Positions 27,292 through 38,444 of a stretch of 64,000 nucleotides of DNA are shown piece by piece. The translations under genes and the position numbers were made by a program. The stretch is from Rothia mucilaginosa (GTDB taxonomy: Bacteria; Actinomycetota; Actinomycetes; Actinomycetales; Micrococcaceae), in assembly GCF_019334805.1 (NCBI RefSeq), contig NZ_CP079822.1, positions 620,001-684,000 on the forward strand, written 5' to 3'. Under the pieces are notes generated by a model that saw nothing but the letters and a program-made list of their open reading frames with translations, searched no databases and had not been told where the DNA came from. How positions within the stretch are numbered: the first letter of the stretch is position 1; every line of letters starts with the position of its first letter.

Positions 27292-27320
27292 GCTGTAGAC
27301 ACGCCAACCTCACATTAAAT

Positions 27321-27363
27321 AGAACGCTCCGTCTGTATCTGAGTGATACGGACGGAGCGTTCT
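27321..27363 (+). terminator. Terminator after oligopeptidase B
   Basis: AGAACGCTCCGTC and GTATC (27321-27339) pair with 27345-27363 around a five-base loop, with a single mismatch. It lies 29 bases past the stop codon. Confidence 0.85.
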
Positions 27364-27788
27364 TCGTTTAAGTACGTTGCTCTCTACTCGAGGGACGGCG
27401 TTCGTCCTCGTTCCTCTCCCCTTACCTAAGGATGCGGCCGGTGCGCACCTTCCTACGCTCCTACAGGGGAACCCACCCTCTCGGGCGCTCCGCTCTCTCC
27501 TTGCTTCGCTGCGGAGAGCACCCGAGAGGGTACCCTGATGTCGCTTCCGGAAGGTGCACCGGCACGCTCCAACCGTGGGGCCGAGAGCGGCTCGCTGAGC
27601 GGTCACCCGAGCACCCAACCGGAAAACGCTGCCGCCCCCGCACAGTACCCCAGCGCGGAAAGGCGGTATCGTCCGAACGTGACATCAGGGTGCCCGAAGC
27701 GAAGCGAGGGCGGGTGCCCCTGTAGGAACGAGGACGATACCCGCCTTTCCAAGCGGAGCTAACGTGCAAAGCCAAGCAGAACGGAGAT
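27364..27788. other. Intergenic region filled by repeat copy B
   Basis: Several reading frames of 74-104 codons run through here on both strands, but they lie in palindromic repeats, differ between the two repeat loci and show no domain. I regard none as a gene. Confidence 0.6.
27395..27757. repeat. Palindromic intergenic repeat, copy B
   Basis: The right module 27651-27757 nearly equals 14747-14852. The left module (about 27400-27560) is a diverged, inverted version with TCGTCCTCGTTCC, CTACAGGGGAACCC, TTGCTTCGCTGCGG and TACCCTGATGTCGC. The left module has its own strong stem in which CTCTCGGGCGCTCCGC pairs with GCGGAGAGCACCCGAGAG around the TTGCTTCGCT loop. A middle part (27561-27618) is absent from copy A. 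Confidence 0.8.
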
Positions 27789-27837
27789 AACGAAAGAGGC
27801 GCCGCCTCCCACCTCGGGAGACAGCGCCTCTTTCGTT
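27789..27837 (-). terminator. Terminator after gatB
   Basis: AACGAAAGAGGCGC (27789-27802) pairs with 27824-27837, with further pairing inside (CCTCCC with GGGAG). It follows the gatB stop on the minus strand. Confidence 0.8.
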
Positions 27838-27859
27838 AGAGCCGGGTCAGCAGAAAAGC

Positions 27860-29365
27860 TTAGCCTTCCACGCCGCACTCAGCCAGGATCAGCTCACGCA
27901 CGCGGGCGGCGTCAGCCTGGCCGCGGGTAGCCTTCATGACCTGACCGACGATAGCGCCAGCAGCCTGAACCTTGCCGGCACGGATCTTGTCGGCGACGTC
28001 GGGCATTGCTGCCAGCGCTTCCTGAACGGCTGCGGTGAGCGCGCCGTCGTCGGAGACCACGGCGAGGCCGCGTGCCTCAACGATTTCGGCGGGGGTGCCT
28101 TCACCGGCGAGGACGAACTCGAACACCTGGCGGGCGATCTTGTCGTTGATCTTGCCTTCGGAGATGAGCGCTTCGAGGGCGACCACGGTTGCGGGCTCCA
28201 CGCCGAGGGCGGTGAGCTCAACCTCAGCCTGCTTTGCGCGGCGGGCGATTTCACCCATCCACCATTTGCGGGCTGCTGCTGCGGTTGAGCCTGCGGCGAC
28301 GGTCTCTTCGATGACGTCGAGTGCGCCTGCGTTCACAACGTCGCGGAACTCTTCATCGGAGTAGCCCCATTCGTTCTTGAGGCGGCGGCGGCGCTCTGCC
28401 GGCGGTTCGGGTAGCTCGGCGCGCAGACGCTCAATCCACTCGCTGTTGGTGACGACCGGGACCAGATCCGGCTCCGGGAAGTAGCGGTAGTCGTCGGCGT
28501 CGGACTTGGGGCGACCCGAGGAGGTTTCGCGGGTGTCTTCGTGCCAGTGGCGGGTCTCCTGGGTGACTTTCTCGCCGCGCTCGAGGATTGCGGCGTGGCG
28601 GCGAATCTCGTAGCGGACGGCGCGTTCAACCGAGCGCAGGGAGTTCACGTTCTTGGTTTCGGAGCGGGTGCCGAACTTCTCTGCGCCCTTGGGCATGAGG
28701 GAGACGTTGGCGTCGCAGCGGACGTTACCGCGTTCCATGCGGGCGTCGGAGATGCCGAGGGAGCGCACGATGTCGCGGATGGCGGCAACGTAGGCGCGGG
28801 CCAGCTCGGGTGCTCGCTCGCCGGCACCTACGATGGGTCGGGTCACGATTTCGATGAGCGGCACGCCGGCACGGTTGTAGTCGACCAGGGAGAAGGTTGC
28901 ACCCTGGATGCGGCCGTCGGCGCCGCCGACGTGGGTGAGCTTACCTGCGTCCTCCTCCATGTGGGCGCGCTCAATTTCGACGGTGAAGATGGTGCCGTCG
29001 TCGAGCTCGACGTCCAGGGAGCCGTTTTCGGCGATGGGGCCGTCGGCCTGGGAGGTCTGGAAGTTCTTCGGCGAGTCCGGGTAGAAGTAGTTCTTACGGG
29101 CGAAGTAGGACTTATCCGCGATATCGCAGCCCAGCGCCAGGCCGAGCTTGATGGCGGACTCGACGGCGGTCTTGTTCACCACGGGCAGCGCGCCGGGCAG
29201 GCCGAGCGAGACGGGGGTGATGTTGGTGTTGGGCGTATCGCCGAACTCGTTGGGTGCGGAGTCGAACATCTTGGTGTTGGTGTTCAGCTCGACGTGCACC
29301 TCGAAGCCGAGGACGGGGTCGTACTTCTCGATGGCTTCTTCGAAGCTGAGGACTTCTTCACTCAT
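27860..29365 (-). CDS. gatB: Asp/Glu-tRNA amidotransferase subunit B
   Basis: A 501-residue subunit of GatCAB, which converts Glu-tRNA-Gln or Asp-tRNA-Asn to the amide form. The N-terminal catalytic cradle has [17 protein letters not shown] and [20 protein letters not shown], then [13 protein letters not shown] and [14 protein letters not shown]. The tRNA-binding helical and YqeY-like tail ends at the C-terminus. Its ATG overlaps the gatA stop by one base (TAATG), showing coupling. Confidence 0.96.
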   Translation of the reverse strand: MSEEVLSFEEAIEKYDPVLGFEVHVELNTNTKMFDSAPNEFGDTPNTNITPVSLGLPGALPVVNKTAVESAIKLGLALGCDIADKSYFARKNYFYPDSPKNFQTSQADGPIAENGSLDVELDDGTIFTVEIERAHMEEDAGKLTHVGGADGRIQGATFSLVDYNRAGVPLIEIVTRPIVGAGERAPELARAYVAAIRDIVRSLGISDARMERGNVRCDANVSLMPKGAEKFGTRSETKNVNSLRSVERAVRYEIRRHAAILERGEKVTQETRHWHEDTRETSSGRPKSDADDYRYFPEPDLVPVVTNSEWIERLRAELPEPPAERRRRLKNEWGYSDEEFRDVVNAGALDVIEETVAAGSTAAAARKWWMGEIARRAKQAEVELTALGVEPATVVALEALISEGKINDKIARQVFEFVLAGEGTPAEIVEARGLAVVSDDGALTAAVQEALAAMPDVADKIRAGKVQAAGAIVGQVMKATRGQADAARVRELILAECGVEG

Positions 29366-30969
29366 TACTTGGTTCCCCCAAAGTCAAAGTCGCGGATCAG
29401 GGTTTCGGTGTCGGGCAGGCTCTTGTAGAGCGGTGCGCCCCACTTTGCGGTCAGCAGTTCTTCCAGGGCTGCACCGACGCGGTAGAGGCGTGCATCCTCG
29501 CGGGCGGGTGCGGTGAACTGGATGCCGACGGGCAGGTTGTTCTCCTCGGAGAGGCCGCCGGGCAGGGAGAGCGCCGGGACGCCCGCCAGGTTGACGGGCA
29601 CGGTTGCGACGTCGCCCAGGTACATGGCCATGGGGTCGCCTTCGGTCTTCTCACCGAGCTTGAACGCGGTGGAGGGCGCGGTCGGGGAGATCAGCACGTC
29701 GCACTTTTCGAAGGCGGCGGCGTAGTCGCGCTGGATGAGGGTGCGCACGCGCAGTGCGGCGCCGTAGTAGGCGTCGTAGTTACCTGCGGACAGTGCGTAG
29801 GTGCCGAGGATGATACGGCGCTTCACCTCGTGGCCGAAGCCGGCGGCGCGGGTGGCGGCCATGACTCGCTCGATGGTGACGGGGCCGTCCTCGGGCACGA
29901 CGCGCAGGCCGTAGCGCACGCCGTCGTAGCGTGCCAGGTTGGAGGAGACCTCGGAGGACATGATCATGTAGTAGGCGCTGATTGCCTCGGTGACGGAGGG
30001 CAGGGAGACCTCAACGATCTCGGCACCCGCGGCTCGCAGAGCCTCGACGGATTCGCGGAAGCGCGCGAGCACGCCGGCCTCGAAGCCTTCGCCGCCGCCG
30101 CCGCCGAGCTCCTTGATGACGCCGACGCGCAGGCCGGAGAGGTCACCCTTGCGGGCTGCTTCTGCGCCTGCCTTGGCTTCTTCGGCGAAGTTGCCGGGCG
30201 TATCGGGCAGGGAGGTGGAGTCGAGCGGGTCGTGGCCTGCGATGGCCTCGTGCAGCATGGCGGTGTCGAGCACGGTGCGTGCGACGGGACCGACCTGGTC
30301 GAGAGAGGAAGCCATGGCGATGACGCCGTATCGGGAGACGGAGCCGTAGGTGGGCTTGACGCCGACGCTACCGGTCAGCGCTGCGGGCTGGCGGATGGAG
30401 CCACCGGTGTCGGTACCCAGGGCCAGGGGCGCCTGGAATGCGGTAACGGCTGCTGCGGAGCCGCCGCCGGAGCCGCCGGGGGCGCAGTCGAGTGCCCAGG
30501 GGTTGCGGACCACGCCGAACGCGGAGTGCTCGTTGGAGGAGCCCATTGCGAATTCGTCGAGGTTGGTCTTGCCGAGGATCGGCATGCGTGCTTCGCGGAC
30601 CTTGCGGGTGACGGTGCCGTCGTAGGGGCTCATCCAGCCTTCGAGCATGCGGGATGCTGCGGTGGTGGGCTGGCCCTTGGTGACGATGAGGTCCTTGACG
30701 GCGATGGGCACGCCGGCCAGCGGGGGCAGTTCCTTGCCCGCCGCGCGGTCTGCATCCACTGCTGCCGCGGTGGCGAGTGCTTCTTCAGCGTTGATGTGCA
30801 GGAAGGCATTGAGGCCGTTCTTGCCGTCTGCTCGATTGTCGCTCAGGGGTGCACCGTCGGTGGCTGCGATGCGGTCCAGGTGCGCCTGGGTGAGTTCGAC
30901 GGAGGTAATCTCACCGGCGGCCAGCTTGGCGGCGGCTTCGGCGGCGGTGAGCTGAATCAGTTCGTTCAC
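29365..30969 (-). CDS. gatA: Asp/Glu-tRNA amidotransferase subunit A
   Basis: A 534-residue amidase that frees ammonia from glutamine for GatB. The Ser-Ser-Lys triad is present: Lys in [14 protein letters not shown], and the two Ser in [12 protein letters not shown] and [13 protein letters not shown]. The start is GTG with AGGAG upstream, 15 bases after the gatC stop. Confidence 0.96.
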   Translation of the reverse strand: MNELIQLTAAEAAAKLAAGEITSVELTQAHLDRIAATDGAPLSDNRADGKNGLNAFLHINAEEALATAAAVDADRAAGKELPPLAGVPIAVKDLIVTKGQPTTAASRMLEGWMSPYDGTVTRKVREARMPILGKTNLDEFAMGSSNEHSAFGVVRNPWALDCAPGGSGGGSAAAVTAFQAPLALGTDTGGSIRQPAALTGSVGVKPTYGSVSRYGVIAMASSLDQVGPVARTVLDTAMLHEAIAGHDPLDSTSLPDTPGNFAEEAKAGAEAARKGDLSGLRVGVIKELGGGGGEGFEAGVLARFRESVEALRAAGAEIVEVSLPSVTEAISAYYMIMSSEVSSNLARYDGVRYGLRVVPEDGPVTIERVMAATRAAGFGHEVKRRIILGTYALSAGNYDAYYGAALRVRTLIQRDYAAAFEKCDVLISPTAPSTAFKLGEKTEGDPMAMYLGDVATVPVNLAGVPALSLPGGLSEENNLPVGIQFTAPAREDARLYRVGAALEELLTAKWGAPLYKSLPDTETLIRDFDFGGTK

Positions 30970-30984
30970 TTGGTGTGTCTCCTC

Positions 30985-31281
30985 TTAGTCTTCGTCGAGG
31001 ATTGCCGGCACGCGGAACTTGCCGTCCTGTGCGTCGGGGGCGCCGGAGAGCGCCTCTTCCTGGGTGAGGGTCGGGACGGGTACGTCTTCGCGGAAGACGT
31101 TCTCGAGGGGGATCGGGTGGCTGGTCGCGGGGATGTCGGCAGTTGCTTTCTGCGACATGGTCTCAACGGATGCGACGATGATGTCGAGTTCAGACGCCAT
31201 CGCGGTGAGTTCTTCATCGGTCATCTCAATGAGTGCCAGCGATGCCAGGTGCTTGACCTGTTCAAAGGTGATGGCAGACAT
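30985..31281 (-). CDS. gatC: Asp/Glu-tRNA amidotransferase subunit C
   Basis: A 98-residue linker subunit that wraps around GatA and GatB. The family pattern is VKHLASLALIEMTDEELTAM at the N-terminus and TSHPIPLENVFREDVP in the middle. It is the first gene of the gatCAB operon. Confidence 0.93.
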   Translation of the reverse strand: MSAITFEQVKHLASLALIEMTDEELTAMASELDIIVASVETMSQKATADIPATSHPIPLENVFREDVPVPTLTQEEALSGAPDAQDGKFRVPAILDED

Positions 31282-31448
31282 GGTTCTCCCGTAGTTTTGT
31301 TTTTTGTTTCTTCTCTAGTGTAGTGGAGGTTGGGTTTCTCGTCTCTTCGGGAGGCGTTCTGCCTACCTATCGGTCGGGATACCGCCCGAGAGGGTGTGCG
31401 GCGACGGCCTTCACCGGGTACGTTCGGCTCCGCTACCGGAGGTTAACG

Positions 31449-31488
31449 CACAACGCCCCGCTCCTTCGGTGAAGGGCGGGGCGTTGTG
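31449..31488 (-). terminator. Terminator after the Rpf gene
   Basis: Perfect 13-base arms CACAACGCCCCGC (31449-31461) and 31476-31488. It follows the Rpf gene on the minus strand and insulates gatCAB. Confidence 0.8.
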
Positions 31489-31523
31489 GTACAGCGTCAG
31501 AACGACCGCTTCAGGGGTAAACC

Positions 31524-32282
31524 TTATGCGGGGATGTTCAGAACCTGGCCGGGGAAGATCAGGTCAACGTTGTAGATGATGTCGGTGTTCGCAGCGGCGA
31601 TTGCCTGGTAGCCACCTGCAACGCCGAGCTTTGCAGCGATCAGCGAGAGGGAGTCACCGGGAACCACGGTGTAGGTGCCTGCGGCAACCTTGGGGGTTGC
31701 CACGACAGGTGCCTGTGCTGCGGGTGCAGCAGCGGCGGGTGCCTCAACTGCCGGTGCTGCTGCAGGAGCTGCGGGAGCCTCAACTGCTGCGGGAGCTGCC
31801 GGTGCAGCGGGTGCTGCTGCGGGTGCAGCCTGAGCTGCAGGAGCTGCGGGTGCAGCCTGTGCCGCGGGAGCGGTGTAGGTCTGCTGGGTCTGCGACTGTG
31901 CAGCCACGGTGGTGGTGGGCTCGGTGTAGGTGGGAGCTGCGCCGGTCTTGCCGTAGAGGCCAAGCTTAGCGGAGCATGCGGGCCATGCGCCCCAGCCCTG
32001 GATAGCGAGCAGACGCTCGCCTGCCTCGATCTGCTGTGCACGGGTAGCGTTCGCGGGGGAGCCGGACATGCCGACGCCGTTCCAGGACTGCTGGGTGAAC
32101 TGCAGACCGCCGTAGAAGCCGTTACCGGTGTTGATGGACCAGTTACCACCGGACTCGCACTGTGCCAGTGCGTCCCAGGTAGCACCGTCTACTGCGTTTG
32201 CAGCGGGCATCGACATGGTAGCTGCTGCAACGCCACCGATGGCGAGAGCTGCTGCGGTACGACGAATGGAAGTGTTCTTCAT
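31524..32282 (-). CDS. Secreted Rpf-like transglycosylase with LysM
   Basis: A 252-residue exported protein. Residues 1-30 are a signal peptide ending ANAVDG. Residues 31-106 form a resuscitation-promoting-factor domain: WDALAQCESGGNWSINTGNG contains the catalytic Glu, and FYGGLQFTQQSWNGVG and a second Cys follow. A long Ala/Pro/Val-rich linker (about 125-200) spans the wall, and a LysM domain (YTVVPGDSLSLIAAKLGV to IFPGQVLNIP) ends the protein and binds peptidoglycan. It probably cleaves glycan strands during growth or wake-up from dormancy. AAGGAG lies before the ATG. It has its own terminator. Confidence 0.92.
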   Translation of the reverse strand: MKNTSIRRTAAALAIGGVAAATMSMPAANAVDGATWDALAQCESGGNWSINTGNGFYGGLQFTQQSWNGVGMSGSPANATRAQQIEAGERLLAIQGWGAWPACSAKLGLYGKTGAAPTYTEPTTTVAAQSQTQQTYTAPAAQAAPAAPAAQAAPAAAPAAPAAPAAVEAPAAPAAAPAVEAPAAAAPAAQAPVVATPKVAAGTYTVVPGDSLSLIAAKLGVAGGYQAIAAANTDIIYNVDLIFPGQVLNIPA

Positions 32283-32896
32283 AATGCTCCTTGGGGCCGT
32301 CCCCGCTCGTTCCGTCCCCGGAACTCTGGCGCGGCGCCGCTCACCCTTTGATAACGAAGTAGGTTACTCATTTTCTGGCTCTACCATGTGAGCGGCTCTC
32401 CACCGATTTCATGTCACCGTGAGCGATTCTGCGCTAGTGCGCGGAATCCGGTGGCACTTCCTCGGTGGGGACGTGCGGTAGAACCGGGCATCGTTTCAAG
32501 CATTCCAAGCTTGAAACCACATAAGCGATTCCCTGACGAGAATCTTTCTGGTCTCCAAGATAGCCGAGGTTGTGACGGTTTCCAACCCCGTTTTAGGTTC
32601 ACAGCGAACGTCCTGACTTCTCCCAGGGTTCTTTAAGGTAAAGAGTGCAGGAAACGTTAACCCCCCGATTGAATCCCGGGGTTTTCGACCCGTTTTCCCC
32701 GGTATTCCGGGGTTTTCTAGGGGGTTTAGCCGGATGCGCTCCCCCGCCCTCCGCCTCCTTTAACGGATGCCCGCACCACCCCAATAGGGGATTCGAACAG
32801 CGTGTAAAAAAATTTTAAATATTTCTACGCTCTCGGAGTGTTTTAAGCTCTCCAACCCCCAGAAACTGTGGTAATTACAAGTGCCAAATTTTGGTA
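32283..32896. other. Long leader region upstream of the Rpf gene
   Basis: No gene is visible. The 600-base stretch should contain the promoter and a 5' leader of the Rpf gene (minus strand). At 32661-32722 there are nested palindromes, including CCCCGG-TATT-CCGGGG (32697-32712) and repeated GGGGTTTTC blocks. Actinobacterial rpf genes are often under a c-di-AMP (ydaO) riboswitch, but I could not identify its conserved blocks here. Confidence 0.5.
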
Positions 32897-32930
32897 TTCG
32901 GGCCCCGAAGAACACTCTTCGGGGCCCGAA
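32897..32930 (-). terminator. Terminator after ligA
   Basis: Perfect 15-bp arms TTCGGGCCCCGAAGA (32897-32911) and 32916-32930 with a four-base loop. It lies about 75 bases past the ligA stop and is followed by AATTTGG on the minus strand. Confidence 0.75.
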
Positions 32931-33006
32931 TGGCGTATATACATACCTCAATACCCCGCGACCCACAGTACCGCGCCCCGCGGAGACAGGGGAATACCTC
33001 GACGGC

Positions 33007-35283
<2,277 letters not shown>

Positions 35284-35425
35284 CTAGCGTTTTTGCTCCG
35301 CCTCTCCCCTATCGCTCGTCATATTGGCAGGTTCCGCGAGCGCGAACGATGAGGCAAACGATGAGGCAAGCGTGCCGTAGCCACTTACCGGATTGCGCTT
35401 CCTTAGTTTCTGTGCGCGGATACAG

Positions 35426-35481
35426 TTCACCCCCGCCTCCTGCAGGCGCTCAATCGAGCACCCGAAGGAAACGGGGGTGAA
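35426..35481 (-). terminator. Hairpin after the PP2C gene
   Basis: TTCACCCCCG (35426-35435) pairs with CGGGGGTGAA (35472-35481) around a 36-base loop. It lies just past the phosphatase stop on the minus strand. Confidence 0.5.
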
Positions 35482-35497
35482 TCACAAGGTATGAAGT

Positions 35498-36391
35498 TTA
35501 GGCTTCGACAGCGTCGGCAACAATCACGGTAATGTTGTCGCGACCGCCGGAACGCAGCGCCTCGTGCTGGAGCACGTCAGCGGCGTCCTGCGGGTGGCGG
35601 ATCGAGGTGAGTACGCGTGCCATGTATTCGTGCGAAAGCTCACCGGAAAGACCATCGGAGCAGAGCATCAGGCGGTCACCGGCGCGGGCGGGCAGAACCC
35701 AGAAGTCCGGTTCCCAGTAGTTGCCGGTACCCAGCGCGCGGGTAATCACGTTGCGGCGCGGGTGGGTCAGCGCCTCCAGGGCGGTAATCTGACCCTCGTC
35801 AACCAGGTACTGCACCTCGGAGTGGTCAGTGGTGACCTGCTCCAGCGAGGCGGCCCCTTCAGCGCCGGGCAGCTTCTCCATGGCGGAGTGGTGAATACCC
35901 TCGTCCTCACGCAGCAGGCGGTAGGTTCGGGAGTCACCCACGTTGAAAATAACCCACAGGTTACGGTCACCGATGCTGGTCAGCCAGGCGCCGGTGACGG
36001 TCGTGCCGCCGGCGCGGGAGAGCGCCTGCTTAATTTCTTCGTTGGTTTCGCCAAGGATATCGTGCAGGCGGTTCAGGGTGCCCACGATTTCATTGTTAAG
36101 CAGGGTGTTTGCGCGGCGACGGCGCTTGGCGGGGTCGGATTCGTCAATGGCGGCGAGGCGTTCAGCGTAGGCCTGCTGCTCCTCTTCGCTACGGCCACCG
36201 GGCATGGTGAAGAAGGGCGAGTAGGCAAGCTGACGCACGCACAGACGCGATGCTACTTCGCCGGCTTCGTGGCCTCCCATGCCGTCCGCGACCACGCAAA
36301 GGGAACCGGCGACGACCATCGAATCTTCGTTATTTTCTCGATGTGCGCCGCGGTGCGTTGCACCACCGGTACGTAGTTTCAGTTCAGTCAT
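35498..36391 (-). CDS. PP2C-type Ser/Thr protein phosphatase
   Basis: A 297-residue metal-dependent phosphatase. All metal-binding motifs are present: RENNEDSMVV, CVVADGMGGHEAGEVAS, LCSDGLSGELS and GGRDNITVIVADA. There is no transmembrane helix, so unlike the PstP type it is a soluble enzyme. Between ADGMGG and the later motifs is an inserted helical segment (about 60-100). Its ATG overlaps the stop of the adenylate cyclase gene in ATGA, so the two are co-translated. Confidence 0.9.
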   Translation of the reverse strand: MTELKLRTGGATHRGAHRENNEDSMVVAGSLCVVADGMGGHEAGEVASRLCVRQLAYSPFFTMPGGRSEEEQQAYAERLAAIDESDPAKRRRRANTLLNNEIVGTLNRLHDILGETNEEIKQALSRAGGTTVTGAWLTSIGDRNLWVIFNVGDSRTYRLLREDEGIHHSAMEKLPGAEGAASLEQVTTDHSEVQYLVDEGQITALEALTHPRRNVITRALGTGNYWEPDFWVLPARAGDRLMLCSDGLSGELSHEYMARVLTSIRHPQDAADVLQHEALRSGGRDNITVIVADAVEA

Positions 36392-37539
36392 GAGAGGTCT
36401 ATCTCCATTGTGTAGTTCGCGCGACGAGTCACCGCCACGGGGTCTACGTTACCAAAGCTTCTAACGTTTCGCGTCCCTTGAGAGGTGAGAGTATAGCGAT
36501 TTCCCACCTGTCGGAGCGTGTTTGCTGTCTCATTATCGGTCAGCACGGTACCCGGTTCAGCGAGGGAGACCAGGCGCGCAGCCAGGTTCACGCTGGAGCC
36601 GTACACGTCGCCGCGGTTAGCCAGAACCTCGCCCCAAATGAAGGCGACGCGGGCTTCCGGTAGCTGCGGGTCGGCGCCGATCTTTTCGGAGAGCTGCAGG
36701 CTAATTTCTGCGATAGTGTCCGGGGTTTCGGTGAGGAAGAAGACTTCGTCACCGAGGGTCTTGATAATGCGACCGCCCAGGGGTGCGATGACGTCCAGGC
36801 AGCTCTGCTCAAAGTGGTTGATGAGCTGAGAAAGAGCCGCGGCGTCCAGGTTACGCACCAGGGAGGTATAGGAAACCAGGTCAACGAACCCTACGCCTCG
36901 CACCAGGGGCAGGCGGGAAAGTCCGGAGGTGGTCACGTTGTTTTCGCGCAATCCCAGGCGCAGGATTCCGGCGTACATCTGGCGACGGTATGCGTAGAGC
37001 GCCAGACGCTCGAGAACCTCGAGGTAACGCGGGAAGTCTTTGAGGAGCTTGCGGCGGGCATCATTATCGCTGAGGTTTTCGGTGACCATAATGTTGTGCA
37101 CGAGCGCCTCAATCTGCCAGGCGACGGTACGGTCGGTCAGTTGACCTTCAGCGCGCACGAGGGATGCCACATATTCCATACGAATGTCGCCTTCTGCGTC
37201 CAACTTCTGCAGGTCGGCGAGCATCTGCACGTCTGTTTCAGTGAAGTAGGGCGAGTGGTTGGGGATTGTCGGGAAGCCCACATTGTGCCAGATACGCTGG
37301 GCGGTTTCGAGGGGAAGTCCGGCGCACTCTGCAGCTTCTACGGGGGTGTAGCGGCGACCCTGTCCCAGGAGCGACTTTTCGAGGGCTCGAATCCCTGCCT
37401 TGGATTCCTCGTCGCGGTAGATATTGTTCTGGGCGAGGTTCTGCAGAATTTTGAGGTTCAGCATTTGGGTTTCGGGGCCCATGGTGGCACCGGTGCCCTG
37501 CGGAGAGTGTGCAGGTTCATGATGGTCTGCCGTGCTCAT
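36388..37539 (-). CDS. Class III adenylate cyclase, Rv1264-like
   Basis: A 383-residue protein. The N-terminal half (about 25-205) resembles the autoinhibitory, pH-sensing domain of mycobacterial Rv1264, with a HTH-like VEAAECAGLPLETAQRIWHNVGFP. The C-terminal half is a class III cyclase domain with metal ligands D220 (FVDLVSYT) and D264 (KTLGDEVFF), substrate residues K260 and D311, and transition-state N318 and R322 (SSVNLAARL). All are intact, so it should make cAMP. I chose the Met at 37539 (MSTADHH), which has AAAGGAG upstream; the Met at 37560 is an alternative. It is the first gene of a two-gene operon with the phosphatase. Confidence 0.88.
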   Translation of the reverse strand: MSTADHHEPAHSPQGTGATMGPETQMLNLKILQNLAQNNIYRDEESKAGIRALEKSLLGQGRRYTPVEAAECAGLPLETAQRIWHNVGFPTIPNHSPYFTETDVQMLADLQKLDAEGDIRMEYVASLVRAEGQLTDRTVAWQIEALVHNIMVTENLSDNDARRKLLKDFPRYLEVLERLALYAYRRQMYAGILRLGLRENNVTTSGLSRLPLVRGVGFVDLVSYTSLVRNLDAAALSQLINHFEQSCLDVIAPLGGRIIKTLGDEVFFLTETPDTIAEISLQLSEKIGADPQLPEARVAFIWGEVLANRGDVYGSSVNLAARLVSLAEPGTVLTDNETANTLRQVGNRYTLTSQGTRNVRSFGNVDPVAVTRRANYTMEIDLS

Positions 37540-37831
37540 TGCCGCTGCCGCTCCTTTCATATCTGCCGGATCATCTGTTCTGCCGTGCGGATGCACTGGT
37601 GTGTGCCGTGCGTCGACTGTGCACTGCTTCACTGTATAGCGCCTTGTTAATATACCCTCCACTGCGGTGTTTTGGGCGTCAAAGCCTCCACACCCAAAGA
37701 TATTTTAGTGGAGTAATTCACATTTAAGAATACTCTAATCCGCATTTTTTCGGCTGATTTTAGGTGCCGGGTTAGGCTCTGAGCCAACCGGTCCGCCCTC
37801 CTTGTAGTGGGAGGAGGCACCCCAGAGAGGG

Positions 37832-38320
37832 CTAAATGTAGCGGGAACGCAGGGCGTAGTAGTCGCGTCGAGCGGATTTAATTTCTTTTTCGAAACGCTT
37901 GGGGTCGGGCACGTAGGTCAGGCGGTGGTGCACCCCGCGGCATACCACGTACACCGAACCGTAGCCCAACCAAGCGCCCGGGCCACGCTGTTTTGCCCAG
38001 CGCTCGCCCATGGAATCCAGGTAGAGGGATTCGTCTCCGCTACGGGTCATCACACCGCGGCGCACTACGAGCCGATGGGTGGTCAGCAGGTAGTAGGTAG
38101 TAACCCACCGCCAGGCAGTACGCACAGCACCAAGCAGGGCACCCACCGCACACATCGTGCCGAGAGTCCACAGAATCGGTGAGGACCGTGCCGTGGAGGC
38201 AAAGGTTGAGGCGGCGATAGCAACCAGCAGGTAGGCGAGCGCGGGCAGTAGAGCACCGTAGTGCTGTCGGGTGGCGATGATGACATGCTCACCGGGGTTG
38301 AGTTTTCCGCGCAGGCGCAT
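37832..38320 (-). CDS. Membrane protein with bacterial PH domain
   Basis: A 162-residue protein. Two hydrophobic helices (about 22-42 and 48-68) are followed by a bacterial PH (bPH2-like) domain with YLLTTHRLVVRRGVMTRSGDESLYLDSM. AAGGAA precedes the ATG. In Mycobacterium a comparable membrane gene (Rv3278c) also lies next to birA, so the position is conserved; its function is not known. Confidence 0.75.
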   Translation of the reverse strand: MRLRGKLNPGEHVIIATRQHYGALLPALAYLLVAIAASTFASTARSSPILWTLGTMCAVGALLGAVRTAWRWVTTYYLLTTHRLVVRRGVMTRSGDESLYLDSMGERWAKQRGPGAWLGYGSVYVVCRGVHHRLTYVPDPKRFEKEIKSARRDYYALRSRYI

Positions 38321-38444
38321 GGTGTTCCTTAGCTGTGCTGGTGGGTGTGTACCGGATTAGAGGCGCCGGTTTGAGGTGGTGCGGGCGTATTCAGTGTTGC
38401 TGTGCCGGGCAAAATTTTATGGGCAGAAACTTTATAGGTTGGTT

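Noticed and set aside
27432..27775. Small proteins of 74-104 residues in the repeat region
   Set aside because: The frames follow the palindromes on both strands and are not preserved between the two repeat loci.
31680..31910. Repeat array or CRISPR-like pattern in the Rpf gene
   Set aside because: The repetition comes from codons for an Ala/Pro-rich linker inside a reading frame, with no regular spacers.
32283..32600. A c-di-AMP (ydaO) riboswitch before the Rpf gene
   Set aside because: Expected from known actinobacterial rpf genes, but I could not match its conserved blocks by eye.
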